A stretch of DNA of 20,193 nt from positions 1-20,193 of IMG/VR virus record IMGVR_UViG_3300009183_004136; one strand, written 5' to 3'. This document shows positions 6,483-14,964 of the stretch, piece after piece. The notes under the pieces are model-generated. The model saw only the letters and a program-made list of their open reading frames with translations. It had not been told where the DNA came from and made no database searches. A program made the position numbers and the translations under genes. The DNA comes from a virus. How positions within the stretch are numbered: position 1 is the first letter of the stretch; each line of letters begins with the position of its first letter.

Positions 6483-7936
6483 TGCCAATCGGCCTTCTCT
6501 AATGTAAATGGGTAGTTGGCTTCCTTGTAAAAAGCCTTGCGTCGTGTCAGGTGTCGCTTGGCAAATTTGCAAGTGCTGGTTATGTCCCAGATTTGGACGT
6601 GATCTTTGTCTTCCGCCTTGCGGATGCCACGACCGATCGACTGGATGACGCGAACAAAAGACTTACCGGGCTCAATAAGCACAAGATTAAATATCCTAGG
6701 GATATTAATGCCCACAGCAGCAACACCATAGGTAGCCACAATAATCTTATCACTGCTAATCGCAACTTCATCATATTCATCTTTCCTGTCTTTGGCTTTG
6801 GTGGCCCCCGACACAAATACTGCACGATCGCCTAGTCGTTCCACCAGTAATTTACCAGTGGCAATGCGATCTACTAGAACTAGCGTATTGCCGGTGCCGT
6901 TTACCCGAGTGACTAAATCAGCGATATAATCCAATCTCTCGGATGTTTCTACTAGATATTTTAATTCTGTTTGATAATTTGTATACTCCACATGATCAAC
7001 CAACTGTACTATATTTACATGACAGTTTGCAAGATGACCAGCTTCTTGAAGTTCACTTGCACTGAGCTTGCCCACCACATTACCTAGGCTACAGAAAATA
7101 CTGACCGCGGCATAGTCTTCCTTGGGTATAGTGCCGGTCAGTCCCCAGCGGATGGGCACATGACTGAACACACCTGTAAGCAAGGTCTTCAATGCATCGG
7201 CCTTGGCCATGTGTACTTCGTCAACCATGATACATACCACATCTTCAATGAAGTCGCCGATGGTACATTCGGCTTCGTGATTCCGTGTGTTCTTTAATAA
7301 GATATTTAGACTTTGCCAAGTGCAAATGGTATGTGTCCGGCCAAATTCTTTACGGTCGCCAAAATACACACCCACATCTAGTCCTAGATTCCGATAATCA
7401 TCTTCGGTCTGTGTGACCAAGCTCTTGTTAGGAACAATAATGATGCTACGTCCATAGGGCTCTATGCTCTTACTTAGGGCCGCAGTCATGATAGTTTTAC
7501 CTGCTCCGGTGGCAATTTCTTGTATGCTTTGTGGATTGGTTAAAAAGTTATTCAAGATTTCTACTTGATAGTCACGCAACATAATGGGTTCACCGGCTCT
7601 AGGGTGTCCCGCAGGCCATGCTGTGCCGGCAAAGGTATCTTCTGCAATTTGATCAAATGCAAATGAAGTTGAATATTCTCTAGTGTCTTCTACTTCAATA
7701 TCGTAGCCTTGCTCTTCCAAGTAAGGCAAAATTTCTGGCAATAGATTAATATAAGTGCTACCGCCCAGCTGAAAAAACGCAACCTTGCCATCCCAGCGGC
7801 CAAGACGAACACTGGGTTGATACCTTGCCCCGGGAATTTCATATTTGAATTTATTAACGAGATTTTTACGTGTGGTCAAATCCAGTCCTTCTATTTTGAC
7901 ATTGACTTCATCACGTATAATTAGTTTAGCTTGCAA
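6479..7936 (-). CDS. uvsW: UvsW-type DNA/RNA helicase
   Basis: A 485-residue superfamily 2 helicase close in length to T4 UvsW (503). The N-terminal domain contains the RLGRWDGK segment (44-51). Motif I is ATGAGKT (142-148), motif II DEVH (239-242), motif III TGT (267-269), and motif VI QSIGRGIRK (432-440). UvsW unwinds branched DNA and R-loops, drives branch migration and switches T4 from origin- to recombination-dependent replication. The start is TTG at 7936, preceded 8 nt upstream by AAAGGA; it overlaps the HARP-like gene by 16 nt, and no ATG fits the conserved N-terminus. The stop overlaps the next ATG (ATGA). It is intact, with all expected motifs, and is the strongest evidence for a T4-superfamily phage. 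Confidence 0.93.
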   Translation of the reverse strand: MQAKLIIRDEVNVKIEGLDLTTRKNLVNKFKYEIPGARYQPSVRLGRWDGKVAFFQLGGSTYINLLPEILPYLEEQGYDIEVEDTREYSTSFAFDQIAEDTFAGTAWPAGHPRAGEPIMLRDYQVEILNNFLTNPQSIQEIATGAGKTIMTAALSKSIEPYGRSIIIVPNKSLVTQTEDDYRNLGLDVGVYFGDRKEFGRTHTICTWQSLNILLKNTRNHEAECTIGDFIEDVVCIMVDEVHMAKADALKTLLTGVFSHVPIRWGLTGTIPKEDYAAVSIFCSLGNVVGKLSASELQEAGHLANCHVNIVQLVDHVEYTNYQTELKYLVETSERLDYIADLVTRVNGTGNTLVLVDRIATGKLLVERLGDRAVFVSGATKAKDRKDEYDEVAISSDKIIVATYGVAAVGINIPRIFNLVLIEPGKSFVRVIQSIGRGIRKAEDKDHVQIWDITSTCKFAKRHLTRRKAFYKEANYPFTLEKADWQ

Positions 7937-9111
7937 ACTTCTGGTCCTTTAGTGTTTTTATTATACACATCTTTAGTGAAGTACACAACCTTTTCGGCGG
8001 CCTGTATCCACATCTGTCTGTCGCCACCATACAGCATACCAGCACCGCTGACCATGAGTGGAATACGTTCAACTGGTTGTTTGGGTATTTTACTGGTATA
8101 GACGATTTTGGTATTGCTGTCAATGATATTGTTTGCACTCTTGTTGGTAAAATTAACTATTTGGTCAGGAAAGAACTTTGTGAATTCCGCTAACAGTCTA
8201 CCACTCAGGTCAGGTTCATACACAAATATAGGAAATCTACAGGTAAGTTCTGCATAATCAATCAAGTCTTTGATCAAGTTACCAGAAGTACCGGTATCCA
8301 CTTTGAGCTGACGGTTAGCACACAGACTCCAAAATCTGGTATTAAAGTTTCTAATTACATCTGTTTCTATGTCTTTGTGTACCGAATATCCCAGCACAGG
8401 AGCATGGTCGCACAAGGTAAGAATGTTGCTTAACGCAAATCCACCCAAGGAATCGGTCACATAATCTATCAAACTTGCTTCGGCATTGGCCACAGTTAGT
8501 CCTTGATTGGCATACTGCAATTCAATCTTGAAGTCTGTTTGTTCTGTTGCCAATACCAATTTCATCAGATCTTTGACGCTGACGTCAATGTTAAAATTGT
8601 GTTGTTGGGCAAATGCATGAATCCAGTTCAAATTCCATTCAGTCAGTGCGGCTTCGTGTATTCTAGTGTCTCGATTGTATTTAAACGACCCTTTGCTTTC
8701 TTTGGTGGCTGTTCTTACTGTGTCTATCAATTCTGGATCGTAAGGAAATTTAAGTTTGATTGTGTCGGTTTCAACCCAGACTCGAGTACTGCGGTCAATT
8801 TCTCTGATGGGCAATCGGTATTGAGGTGTGCGGACCGGCTCTACATCAATGCCAAGTTTAAATAATTGTCGTTCGTATTTTAGCACCAAATCCGCGGCCA
8901 ACCGGGCCTGCTTGTCAGTGTAGCCCTTGTTTTGTCCCAGTGTCTGTTCAGCCAAGCTGGGTACAATTTTCATATCGTATCTGGCCAGGCTAATCGGACT
9001 TTCGCTCACTGTGAAAATACTGTAGTTGCTTTTACCGTCGGGCTTGCGATAACCGGCAATGATTTCAATGTAGTCTTCCACGTGAGGATGTTTAAATAAT
9101 GTCAGTGCCAT
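7921..9111 (-). CDS. HARP-like domain protein preceding UvsW
   Basis: A 396-residue protein from ATG 9111 (MALTLFKHPHVEDYIEIIAG); the longer frame to 9186 crosses a terminator and is rejected. Residues about 118-178 (IKLKFPYDPELIDTVRT, then KGSFKYNRDTRIHEAAL) resemble the HARP/SMARCAL1 single-strand-annealing module, whose hallmark is 'FPYd..li..v......f....k.W'. Upstream, GYTDKQARLAADLVLKYERQ (63-82) is a helical segment common in phage proteins. No Walker motifs are present, so it is not a helicase itself. It sits directly before and overlaps uvsW by 16 nt, and might supply substrate recognition to the helicase; this is inference. A promoter lies immediately upstream with its -10 box 6 nt from the ATG and no Shine-Dalgarno, implying a leaderless transcript. 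Confidence 0.75.
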   Translation of the reverse strand: MALTLFKHPHVEDYIEIIAGYRKPDGKSNYSIFTVSESPISLARYDMKIVPSLAEQTLGQNKGYTDKQARLAADLVLKYERQLFKLGIDVEPVRTPQYRLPIREIDRSTRVWVETDTIKLKFPYDPELIDTVRTATKESKGSFKYNRDTRIHEAALTEWNLNWIHAFAQQHNFNIDVSVKDLMKLVLATEQTDFKIELQYANQGLTVANAEASLIDYVTDSLGGFALSNILTLCDHAPVLGYSVHKDIETDVIRNFNTRFWSLCANRQLKVDTGTSGNLIKDLIDYAELTCRFPIFVYEPDLSGRLLAEFTKFFPDQIVNFTNKSANNIIDSNTKIVYTSKIPKQPVERIPLMVSGAGMLYGGDRQMWIQAAEKVVYFTKDVYNKNTKGPEVCKLN

Positions 9112-9117
9112 GTTGCT

Positions 9118-9146
9118 ATTGTAACATATATTTACAGCAAAATCAA
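9118..9146 (-). promoter_or_regulatory. Sigma70-like promoter giving a leaderless uvsW-operon mRNA
   Basis: On the minus strand: TTGATT (9146-9141), 17-nt spacer, TACAAT (9123-9118), then AGCAAC and the ATG at 9111. The -10 box ends 6 nt before the ATG, so the predicted +1 is the A of the start codon. There is no Shine-Dalgarno sequence. The -35 matches 4 of 6 and the -10 matches 5 of 6 consensus bases. Confidence 0.65.
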
Positions 9147-9148
9147 AT

Positions 9149-9181
9149 AAAAAAATCCCCGAGCGATTAAACCCGGGGATT
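9149..9181 (-). terminator. Rho-independent terminator of the AAA+ ATPase transcript
   Basis: The minus strand has an 8-bp stem AATCCCCG/CGGGGATT (9181-9174 with 9161-9154), a 12-nt loop, and a run of seven T residues on its 3' side (plus-strand A run 9149-9155). It ends the ATPase mRNA and sits immediately upstream of the -35 box of the next promoter, insulating the uvsW operon. Confidence 0.85.
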
Positions 9182-9218
9182 GTCAAACCATAACTCAGGA
9201 GCTAAAAAGAGTCATGGG

Positions 9219-9239
9219 CCACAGTCTAGGTGACTGTGG
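9219..9239. other. Second hairpin between the ATPase stop and the terminator
   Basis: Perfect inverted repeat CCACAGTC/GACTGTGG with a 5-nt loop, 8 nt beyond the ATPase stop codon. On the minus strand a TTTTT run follows about 10 nt later, too far for a standard terminator. It may protect the mRNA 3' end or act as an auxiliary terminator. Confidence 0.6.
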
Positions 9240-9246
9240 AAACCGT

Positions 9247-10293
9247 TTATGCTGCGGCCTTCATACAAGTTACTTCGGCCATGGCCTTCCATTTGAGTGG
9301 GAAACTCTTACGCAAGTCTGCAATCTTGATAGCCATACGCAGGCTCATTTCGCGGAACTTGTTCTTGTTGGACTCAAGGAACTCAATGATTTCATCTTGT
9401 TCACATTGAGCAAAATCGTACTCTGCAAACAACTCACCATCTTTGGCAATCTGCTTGATACGGAGTACCTTGTCACGCATGGTGTCAAGAGTCAAGTCAA
9501 GATAGTGACAACGACTTTGTAATGCATCCAAGTGATCACGCAACTTCTGGCTTTTCATTTGATCAAACTTGAGGTTGGTGATAAACACCACAGAGCCATT
9601 GAAGTTGAAGCTGTCTGGAATGCCTTCGCGACGCAACAAACTGCTATCACTCAACCACGAAATCTTACGCTTCTTACCCGAGTCCAAGGCGCCTTTGAGC
9701 AGGTTCAAGGCCACGTCATCCAGCAAGATACTGTCACAGTCATCAAACACCAACATACAGTTGGCATCTGAATACTTGTAGAGTGTACTGTACAAACCTA
9801 GGGCAGTGGCTGAACCTTTGACAACTTCGGCACGGAGACGCTTGCCTGAGATCTGATCAAACAAACAGGCCTTTTCAACGATGCGTTCTACACCAAACGA
9901 TTTACCAACGCCCGGAGGACCTGATACGATCATGGCACGGATCTCGCCATTGGTGGCGGCCGTGGTCATTTCATCCAATATTTCAAAACGCTGACGGATA
10001 CGCTCAATCACTTGTTCGTCACTTTCGGCTGCTGTTTCAAGTGCAATGGCTTCAGCCACAGGAGTGTTACCAGCTTCAACAAAATCTGCTTCTGTTACAA
10101 AATCGTAGTCACTCATGCCATCAACCTTGACACGGATTTCTTCTGGAAAGCCAGGAAACCGGCCACCATTTTTGACAGTGACATAGCCACCTTTGGCTGT
10201 ATTTTTATATTGTTCTACCAATTGGAATACCTGACCGCTCACATCTGTTGTGCGATATGCGCCAGATTTAATGCGAATAAATGATACTGACAT
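9247..10293 (-). CDS. AAA+ ATPase, phage type
   Basis: A 348-residue protein from ATG 10293 (MSVSFIRIKSGAYRTTDVSG), chosen because AAGGAG lies 7 nt upstream; the frame to 10317 adds residues ahead of the ribosome-binding site. Residues 1-75 form a small beta-rich N-terminal domain, 75-110 an acidic linker, then the AAA+ core: Walker A GPPGVGKS (125-132), Walker B LVFDDCD (181-187), sensor-1-like VFITN (236-240), and an arginine-containing RDHLDALQSR segment after it. It is a single-domain AAA+ with no attached nuclease or protease, so it probably remodels a protein or DNA partner. Known T4-like relatives are generally unnamed. It is monocistronic: own strong promoter (10325-10353) and terminator (9149-9181). 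Confidence 0.88.
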   Translation of the reverse strand: MSVSFIRIKSGAYRTTDVSGQVFQLVEQYKNTAKGGYVTVKNGGRFPGFPEEIRVKVDGMSDYDFVTEADFVEAGNTPVAEAIALETAAESDEQVIERIRQRFEILDEMTTAATNGEIRAMIVSGPPGVGKSFGVERIVEKACLFDQISGKRLRAEVVKGSATALGLYSTLYKYSDANCMLVFDDCDSILLDDVALNLLKGALDSGKKRKISWLSDSSLLRREGIPDSFNFNGSVVFITNLKFDQMKSQKLRDHLDALQSRCHYLDLTLDTMRDKVLRIKQIAKDGELFAEYDFAQCEQDEIIEFLESNKNKFREMSLRMAIKIADLRKSFPLKWKAMAEVTCMKAAA

Positions 10294-10324
10294 ACTTAGC
10301 TCCTTCTTTATTAACAATACAACT

Positions 10325-10353
10325 ATTATACATTAATGGGAATTATTGGTCAA
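10325..10353 (-). promoter_or_regulatory. Strong sigma70-like promoter of the AAA+ ATPase gene
   Basis: Minus strand TTGACC (10353-10348), 17-nt spacer, TATAAT (10330-10325). Predicted start is near 10318, giving a leader of about 25 nt with AAGGAG. The TGA stop of the preceding small gene lies inside the -35 box. The 29-bp promoter is identical at 25 of 29 positions to the one at 11230-11258. Confidence 0.85.
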
Positions 10354-10541
10354 CTGTTTACAGTAGCATAAGGGCTGTATTGTTCCGTGTTGTCTTTATG
10401 CAACACTATATTTGTACGGTTAGTGACCACTAACTTAGCCTCAGAATATTCCGTTTCCATACAGTTGATCCAATCAATGTATTCTGATTCAAAAGGAAAT
10501 GCCTGTTCGTATTCGTTGATAATCATGTCTTTGAGTTTCAT
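10350..10541 (-). CDS. Small protein of unknown function
   Basis: A 63-residue acidic protein (MKLKDMIINEYEQAFPFESE, then YIDWINCME). No motif is recognised. Its ATG overlaps the stop of the membrane-protein gene as ATGA, with no independent Shine-Dalgarno, so translation would depend on coupling. The coding call rests on the operon arrangement and plausible composition; its stop codon is embedded in the next promoter's -35 box, a sign of genome compaction. Confidence 0.55.
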   Translation of the reverse strand: MKLKDMIINEYEQAFPFESEYIDWINCMETEYSEAKLVVTNRTNIVLHKDNTEQYSPYATVNS

Positions 10542-10759
10542 AATAGTTTTATTGTTAATCCAATTGAGTAAATCATTAATAATCCAAGATTAACTGTGAT
10601 CATTGCACGGTCACGAATCAATATGGCCCATATTAAAAATATGAAACTGCCTGCATTTAATACAATGGCCGAATATGGATATATTCCCAAACTGGCCAAT
10701 ACTGCACCCGATAATGTCACTGCGGTGGCAGTCCATTTTATTATATTAACGGTGTTCAT
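10538..10759 (-). CDS. Small membrane protein, possibly SemiSWEET-like
   Basis: A 73-residue, very hydrophobic protein with two to three predicted membrane segments (about residues 8-25, 29-47 and 53-72) and few charges: K8 near the start, RDR at 48-51 and K71 near the end. The pattern FLIWAILIRDRAMITVNLGL resembles the third-helix region of SemiSWEET/PQ-loop sugar transporters ('.liygili.d..iii.N...l'), but the full three-helix domain would be cramped and the match is from memory. It starts at TAATG, sharing one base with the GGCT-like stop, so the two are coupled. An inner-membrane role during infection is likely; the substrate, if any, is unknown. Confidence 0.6.
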   Translation of the reverse strand: MNTVNIIKWTATAVTLSGAVLASLGIYPYSAIVLNAGSFIFLIWAILIRDRAMITVNLGLLMIYSIGLTIKLL

Positions 10760-11223
10760 TAATTAAAATATTGAAAGTACGTTTTTTCTGCTTCGATACG
10801 TCTTTTTTCAATTTGTTGAATTAATAATAGACTTGAATACAACTGAGTATTATCCACTCCATGCTCTTTGTATCCTTCCATTAACATTTCTAAATATCCA
10901 TCGCTGGGATATTCGTCGGGTAAATCTCCGGTCATATAATATGTCATACATTCCACTGATTTACCATTATGTAATACACGAACCGTCTTCTTTAGATAAT
11001 ATGCAGGATAACCCTCTAGGGCATCTAATGCCAGTTCGCAATCAGCAGTAATTTCCCATAATACTCCCTGAGTAACAAACTCAGGATCAGTAATTATGTC
11101 CGCATGACGTGCAAAACGGAATTCATGTCCCATTAATGTGGCTCGGCCCAAACTCTGAGCTTTGGGGCAACGACTAGCCATTTGGGAGGTGTTGGTATTC
11201 ATACCATATGCGAAATATTTCAT
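10759..11223 (-). CDS. Gamma-glutamylcyclotransferase-like (GGCT/AIG2) protein
   Basis: A 154-residue protein. MKYFAYGMNTNTSQM is the classic N-terminal 'YFAYGSNm' substrate-loop motif. GVLWEIT (53-59) and LDALEGYPAYY (66-76) follow, with E70 at the position of the catalytic glutamate in GGCT enzymes, which release 5-oxoproline from gamma-glutamyl amines. Phage members are frequent, but their substrates are unknown; interfering with glutathione-like or cell-wall peptide metabolism is conceivable. The start coincides with the predicted transcription start: TATAAT ends 6 nt before the ATG and there is no Shine-Dalgarno. The C-terminal 45 residues are helical and charged. First gene of a three-gene operon. 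Confidence 0.8.
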   Translation of the reverse strand: MKYFAYGMNTNTSQMASRCPKAQSLGRATLMGHEFRFARHADIITDPEFVTQGVLWEITADCELALDALEGYPAYYLKKTVRVLHNGKSVECMTYYMTGDLPDEYPSDGYLEMLMEGYKEHGVDNTQLYSSLLLIQQIEKRRIEAEKTYFQYFN

Positions 11224-11229
11224 AATACA

Positions 11230-11258
11230 ATTATATATTAAAAGGATTTATTGGTCAA
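11230..11258 (-). promoter_or_regulatory. Strong sigma70-like promoter producing a leaderless GGCT mRNA
   Basis: Minus strand TTGACC (11258-11253), 17-nt spacer, perfect TATAAT (11235-11230), then TGTATT and the ATG at 11223. The -10 to ATG distance of 6 nt places +1 on the start codon. No Shine-Dalgarno is present. The groEL terminator's T run ends right beside the -35 box. Confidence 0.85.
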
Positions 11259-11259
11259 C

Positions 11260-11282
11260 AAAAAACCCGCTGTAGCGGGTTT
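11260..11282 (-). terminator. Rho-independent terminator of groESL
   Basis: Perfect 8-bp stem AAACCCGC/GCGGGTTT with a TGTA loop (11263-11282). On the minus strand the run of T residues (plus-strand A run 11260-11265) follows. It lies 20 nt beyond the groEL stop. Confidence 0.9.
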
Positions 11283-11301
11283 GATGTTAGTACACACTAA
11301 C

Positions 11302-12924
<1,623 letters not shown>

Positions 12925-13221
12925 TTATTCTCCTTGAATAACAGCGAGGATATCTTCCTCTTTTAAAATTAATAGTTCTTCTCCGTCGACTTTGACAGTC
13001 TGTCCAGAAAATTTACCAAATAAGACTCGATCTTCGACAGCGACACCAAGTGCAGAAATCTCACCTGTGGTTGCATTGCGTTTACCTGGTCCAACAGCAA
13101 GTACTCGTCCTTGATCGGCTTTCTCTGTGGCTGCATCAGGAATAAAGATGCCGCCCTTGGTTACAGTTTCACTGTCAACACGGCGAACTACGACCCTATC
13201 AGATAGCGGTTTTAGATTCAT
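12925..13221 (-). CDS. groES: Co-chaperonin GroES
   Basis: A 98-residue protein starting [14 protein letters not shown]. It carries the mobile-loop segment around residues 17-33 ([19 protein letters not shown], with GGIFIP as the GroEL-contact tripeptide region), the roof-loop area (about [15 protein letters not shown]) and the closing [13 protein letters not shown] strand typical of GroES. Two adjacent ATGs exist (13224 and 13221); AAGGAG at 13233-13228 is spaced 6 nt from the second, so I prefer 13221. The longer frame to 13293 reads through the promoter and is rejected. It caps GroEL rings. Having both subunits lets the phage supply an autonomous folding machine, probably for capsid or tail proteins. 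Confidence 0.96.
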   Translation of the reverse strand: MNLKPLSDRVVVRRVDSETVTKGGIFIPDAATEKADQGRVLAVGPGKRNATTGEISALGVAVEDRVLFGKFSGQTVKVDGEELLILKEEDILAVIQGE

Positions 13222-13261
13222 CATAATCTCCTTTAAATGAAATGATATAAAATAGTTTTTT

Positions 13262-13290
13262 ATTGTACTACAAGATTGTGGCATTGTCAA
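13262..13290 (-). promoter_or_regulatory. Sigma70-like promoter of groESL
   Basis: Minus strand TTGACA (13290-13285, perfect -35), 17-nt spacer, TACAAT (13267-13262, 5 of 6). Predicted start is near 13255, leaving a leader of about 34 nt with AAGGAG. Confidence 0.8.
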
Positions 13291-13305
13291 CAACTACCAC
13301 AAATT

Positions 13306-13313
13306 TATTTATA
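13306..13313 (-). promoter_or_regulatory. T4-type late promoter box (TATAAATA) of groESL
   Basis: An exact TATAAATA on the minus strand in intergenic DNA, 2 nt beyond the stop of the upstream GT9-like gene. Predicted start is near 13299, about 78 nt before the groES ATG. It sits just upstream of the sigma70-like promoter, giving a tandem pair that should allow both pre-late and late expression. Confidence 0.75.
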
Positions 13314-13315
13314 CT

Positions 13316-14077
13316 TCAAAAATACTGGGCATTGGCTCTTGGGAAGAAACATTCGTTATTTTGTAGTGGTTTAATTTTGATAGTTTCTAGTACAGTTTGC
13401 TTGCCCAGGCCCATGGCCAGGCTGTAAACAAAGTTTTGGTTGGCCATAATTAGGTTAGCACCAGCCACAATGTTGGCCAGTTCTAAAAAGTTATTGACTG
13501 GATGATATGGGATGGCAACTCCGGTTACCTGTACAAAATCCGCATGCTCTTCTTTGGTTCCTACAAAAATACCCAGCCGATCTAACACACCATCTTCGGC
13601 CATTTTTTTCCATGTAGCATCAGCGGCAGGGTCACGATAACGGAATGTACGGCTTACTACCATGGGTTTGGTTGTGACTGGATCTGCTTCTAGCCAAGGA
13701 GTATCATAATCTGCCAGGGTAAATGGCAAACCAAATGCTATGTGATATGCTTGTACATAGTTACCTTCAAACCCACGGAACAAGGTACCACGGAACCGAT
13801 CTAGGTCCACCGCAGGTTCAGCATCGCCTTGGCGCCAGGTACCCACTGATTCGATATAACTCTGACGCTTGAGCAGGGGCTTTAACCATTCAAAGTCTTG
13901 TTCGGTAAAGCGACCCTTGTGTGCAGGATCTACTTCGTCGGGTCTATATCCATATTGGCTTACGCAATTTTCAATGTTGTTTAAGGCAACTAAAAATTGC
14001 CCCGATTCCATTTTTTTTACCACGCTTAGGCTGTAGATAAGGTCGCCTAGTGTACCTGAATGTCTGTATGTTTTCAT
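13316..14077 (-). CDS. GT9-like glycosyltransferase (heptosyltransferase-related)
   Basis: A 253-residue protein. The N-terminus RHSGTLGDLIYSLSVVKKME carries the 'GD.i.slp.v..lk' loop typical of GT9/ADP-heptose transferases. The C-terminal half has FVGTKEEHADF and IVAGANLIMANQNFVYSLAM, positioned like the GT-B nucleotide-binding 'lia.a.l.i..dsg..HlA.a' region, but with N instead of the usual D/S-G. The substitution and the short length (family about 320-350) suggest a divergent or specialised transferase. It overlaps the upstream GT9 gene by ATGA and is the last gene of the island; the groESL late promoter begins right after its stop. Donor and acceptor are unknown. Confidence 0.7.
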   Translation of the reverse strand: MKTYRHSGTLGDLIYSLSVVKKMESGQFLVALNNIENCVSQYGYRPDEVDPAHKGRFTEQDFEWLKPLLKRQSYIESVGTWRQGDAEPAVDLDRFRGTLFRGFEGNYVQAYHIAFGLPFTLADYDTPWLEADPVTTKPMVVSRTFRYRDPAADATWKKMAEDGVLDRLGIFVGTKEEHADFVQVTGVAIPYHPVNNFLELANIVAGANLIMANQNFVYSLAMGLGKQTVLETIKIKPLQNNECFFPRANAQYF

Positions 14078-14964
14078 AATTGTCCTAAAATAGCTGTAGC
14101 AATTTTTTCTGTGTCAAAGTTGTTGTTACAAGGTGTCTCACCTTTTTTACATACTAATTGGCGTACAGGACGGGCCTGGTCCCGATTACACCCGCGACAA
14201 TCTTCCATGGTTGTAATGGCTGTAGAATTATAGGCAGGTTCAAAACGTCGGTATGGCATAATACATTCAGGATCCAAGTGTGTCAGCAAAGCGACAATAT
14301 GAGTGCTACTTGCGGCAGCACATTGAAATGGCCCTGAATCTATGCCAACAAAACATTGTGCATGATCGCACAGATATTTCATTTGTTGACTATTGTATTT
14401 TGCACGGAGATCAACAAACAGCGGATGATCAATGTAGTGATCTGTCGCCCCACCTACGCATACCACTTTGAAATCTGTGCGGGATTCAAACAATTGAGCA
14501 TATACATCAAGCCATATATCCAAGGTAATGTTTTTGGCAGTCCAATGCCAGTTACGCATGTGAACCACAATGAACCGGTCTCCTATGTCTGTCAAGTCTG
14601 CGTCTACCGCTTGTTTATCTTCATCAGTGGGAAATAACTCTACCGCCATGTTTTTAGTTGTGTCCGCAAACACACGATAAAAGTAATTTTTTACATAGTG
14701 TTCTGTGGGATTGAGCTCGTAGGCATCATCAAGGTTGTAGTACAAGTCCCATCGACCTTTGACATCAGGAACTTGATCAACTGGGAACACATTGCGAACG
14801 TGCGGATTGTTGCGGTAAGGTTCTGCAAAGTCTGTGGCTATGTCAATGTTGGCATCGGCGCCATATCGACGTTTGAGTTCACGTACAACGCCTGTGGTCA
14901 TGATGACATCGCCAATGGCGGCACGTCTCTGTACTAGGATGTTTATTGGTTTTTCAATCTTCAC
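14074..14964 (-). CDS. GT9 glycosyltransferase (ADP-heptose:LPS heptosyltransferase family)
   Basis: A 296-residue GT-B enzyme. RRAAIGDVIMTTGVVRELKR (13-32) is the N-terminal signature loop, and CFVGIDSGPFQCAAASSTHI (204-223) is the C-terminal donor-binding 'vg.dsg..h.a.a' motif. RWDLYYNLDDAYELNPTEHY and FIVVHMRNWHW fit the family fold. The C-terminal region has C256-x2-C259, C272 and C279, a possible structural metal site also seen in some phage and environmental GT9 proteins. It would transfer a heptose or similar sugar to a glycan, in the cytoplasm. It overlaps the DUF6165-like gene upstream by 11 nt and the second GT9-like gene by 4 nt. Confidence 0.85.
   Translation of the reverse strand: MKIEKPINILVQRRAAIGDVIMTTGVVRELKRRYGADANIDIATDFAEPYRNNPHVRNVFPVDQVPDVKGRWDLYYNLDDAYELNPTEHYVKNYFYRVFADTTKNMAVELFPTDEDKQAVDADLTDIGDRFIVVHMRNWHWTAKNITLDIWLDVYAQLFESRTDFKVVCVGGATDHYIDHPLFVDLRAKYNSQQMKYLCDHAQCFVGIDSGPFQCAAASSTHIVALLTHLDPECIMPYRRFEPAYNSTAITTMEDCRGCNRDQARPVRQLVCKKGETPCNNNFDTEKIATAILGQL

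Noticed and set aside
6483-6572. Upstream extension of the frame-broken gene start to 6572
   Set aside because: It lies entirely inside uvsW in another frame; the ATG at 6482 overlapping the uvsW stop as ATGA is the natural start.
6580-6835. Open frames on both strands inside the uvsW coding region
   Set aside because: Shadows of the intact helicase reading frame.
9112-9186. Longer N-terminus of the HARP-like protein
   Set aside because: The extension would translate through the -10 box and a rho-independent terminator and has no ribosome-binding site.
9182-9246. tRNA gene between the ATPase and the uvsW operon
   Set aside because: Only two simple hairpins; no cloverleaf, no T-loop GTTCRA or acceptor stem pairing.
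13225-13293. Longer N-terminus of GroES
   Set aside because: GroES proteins start at MNLKPL-type sequence, and AAGGAG at 13228-13233 directs initiation at 13221/13224.
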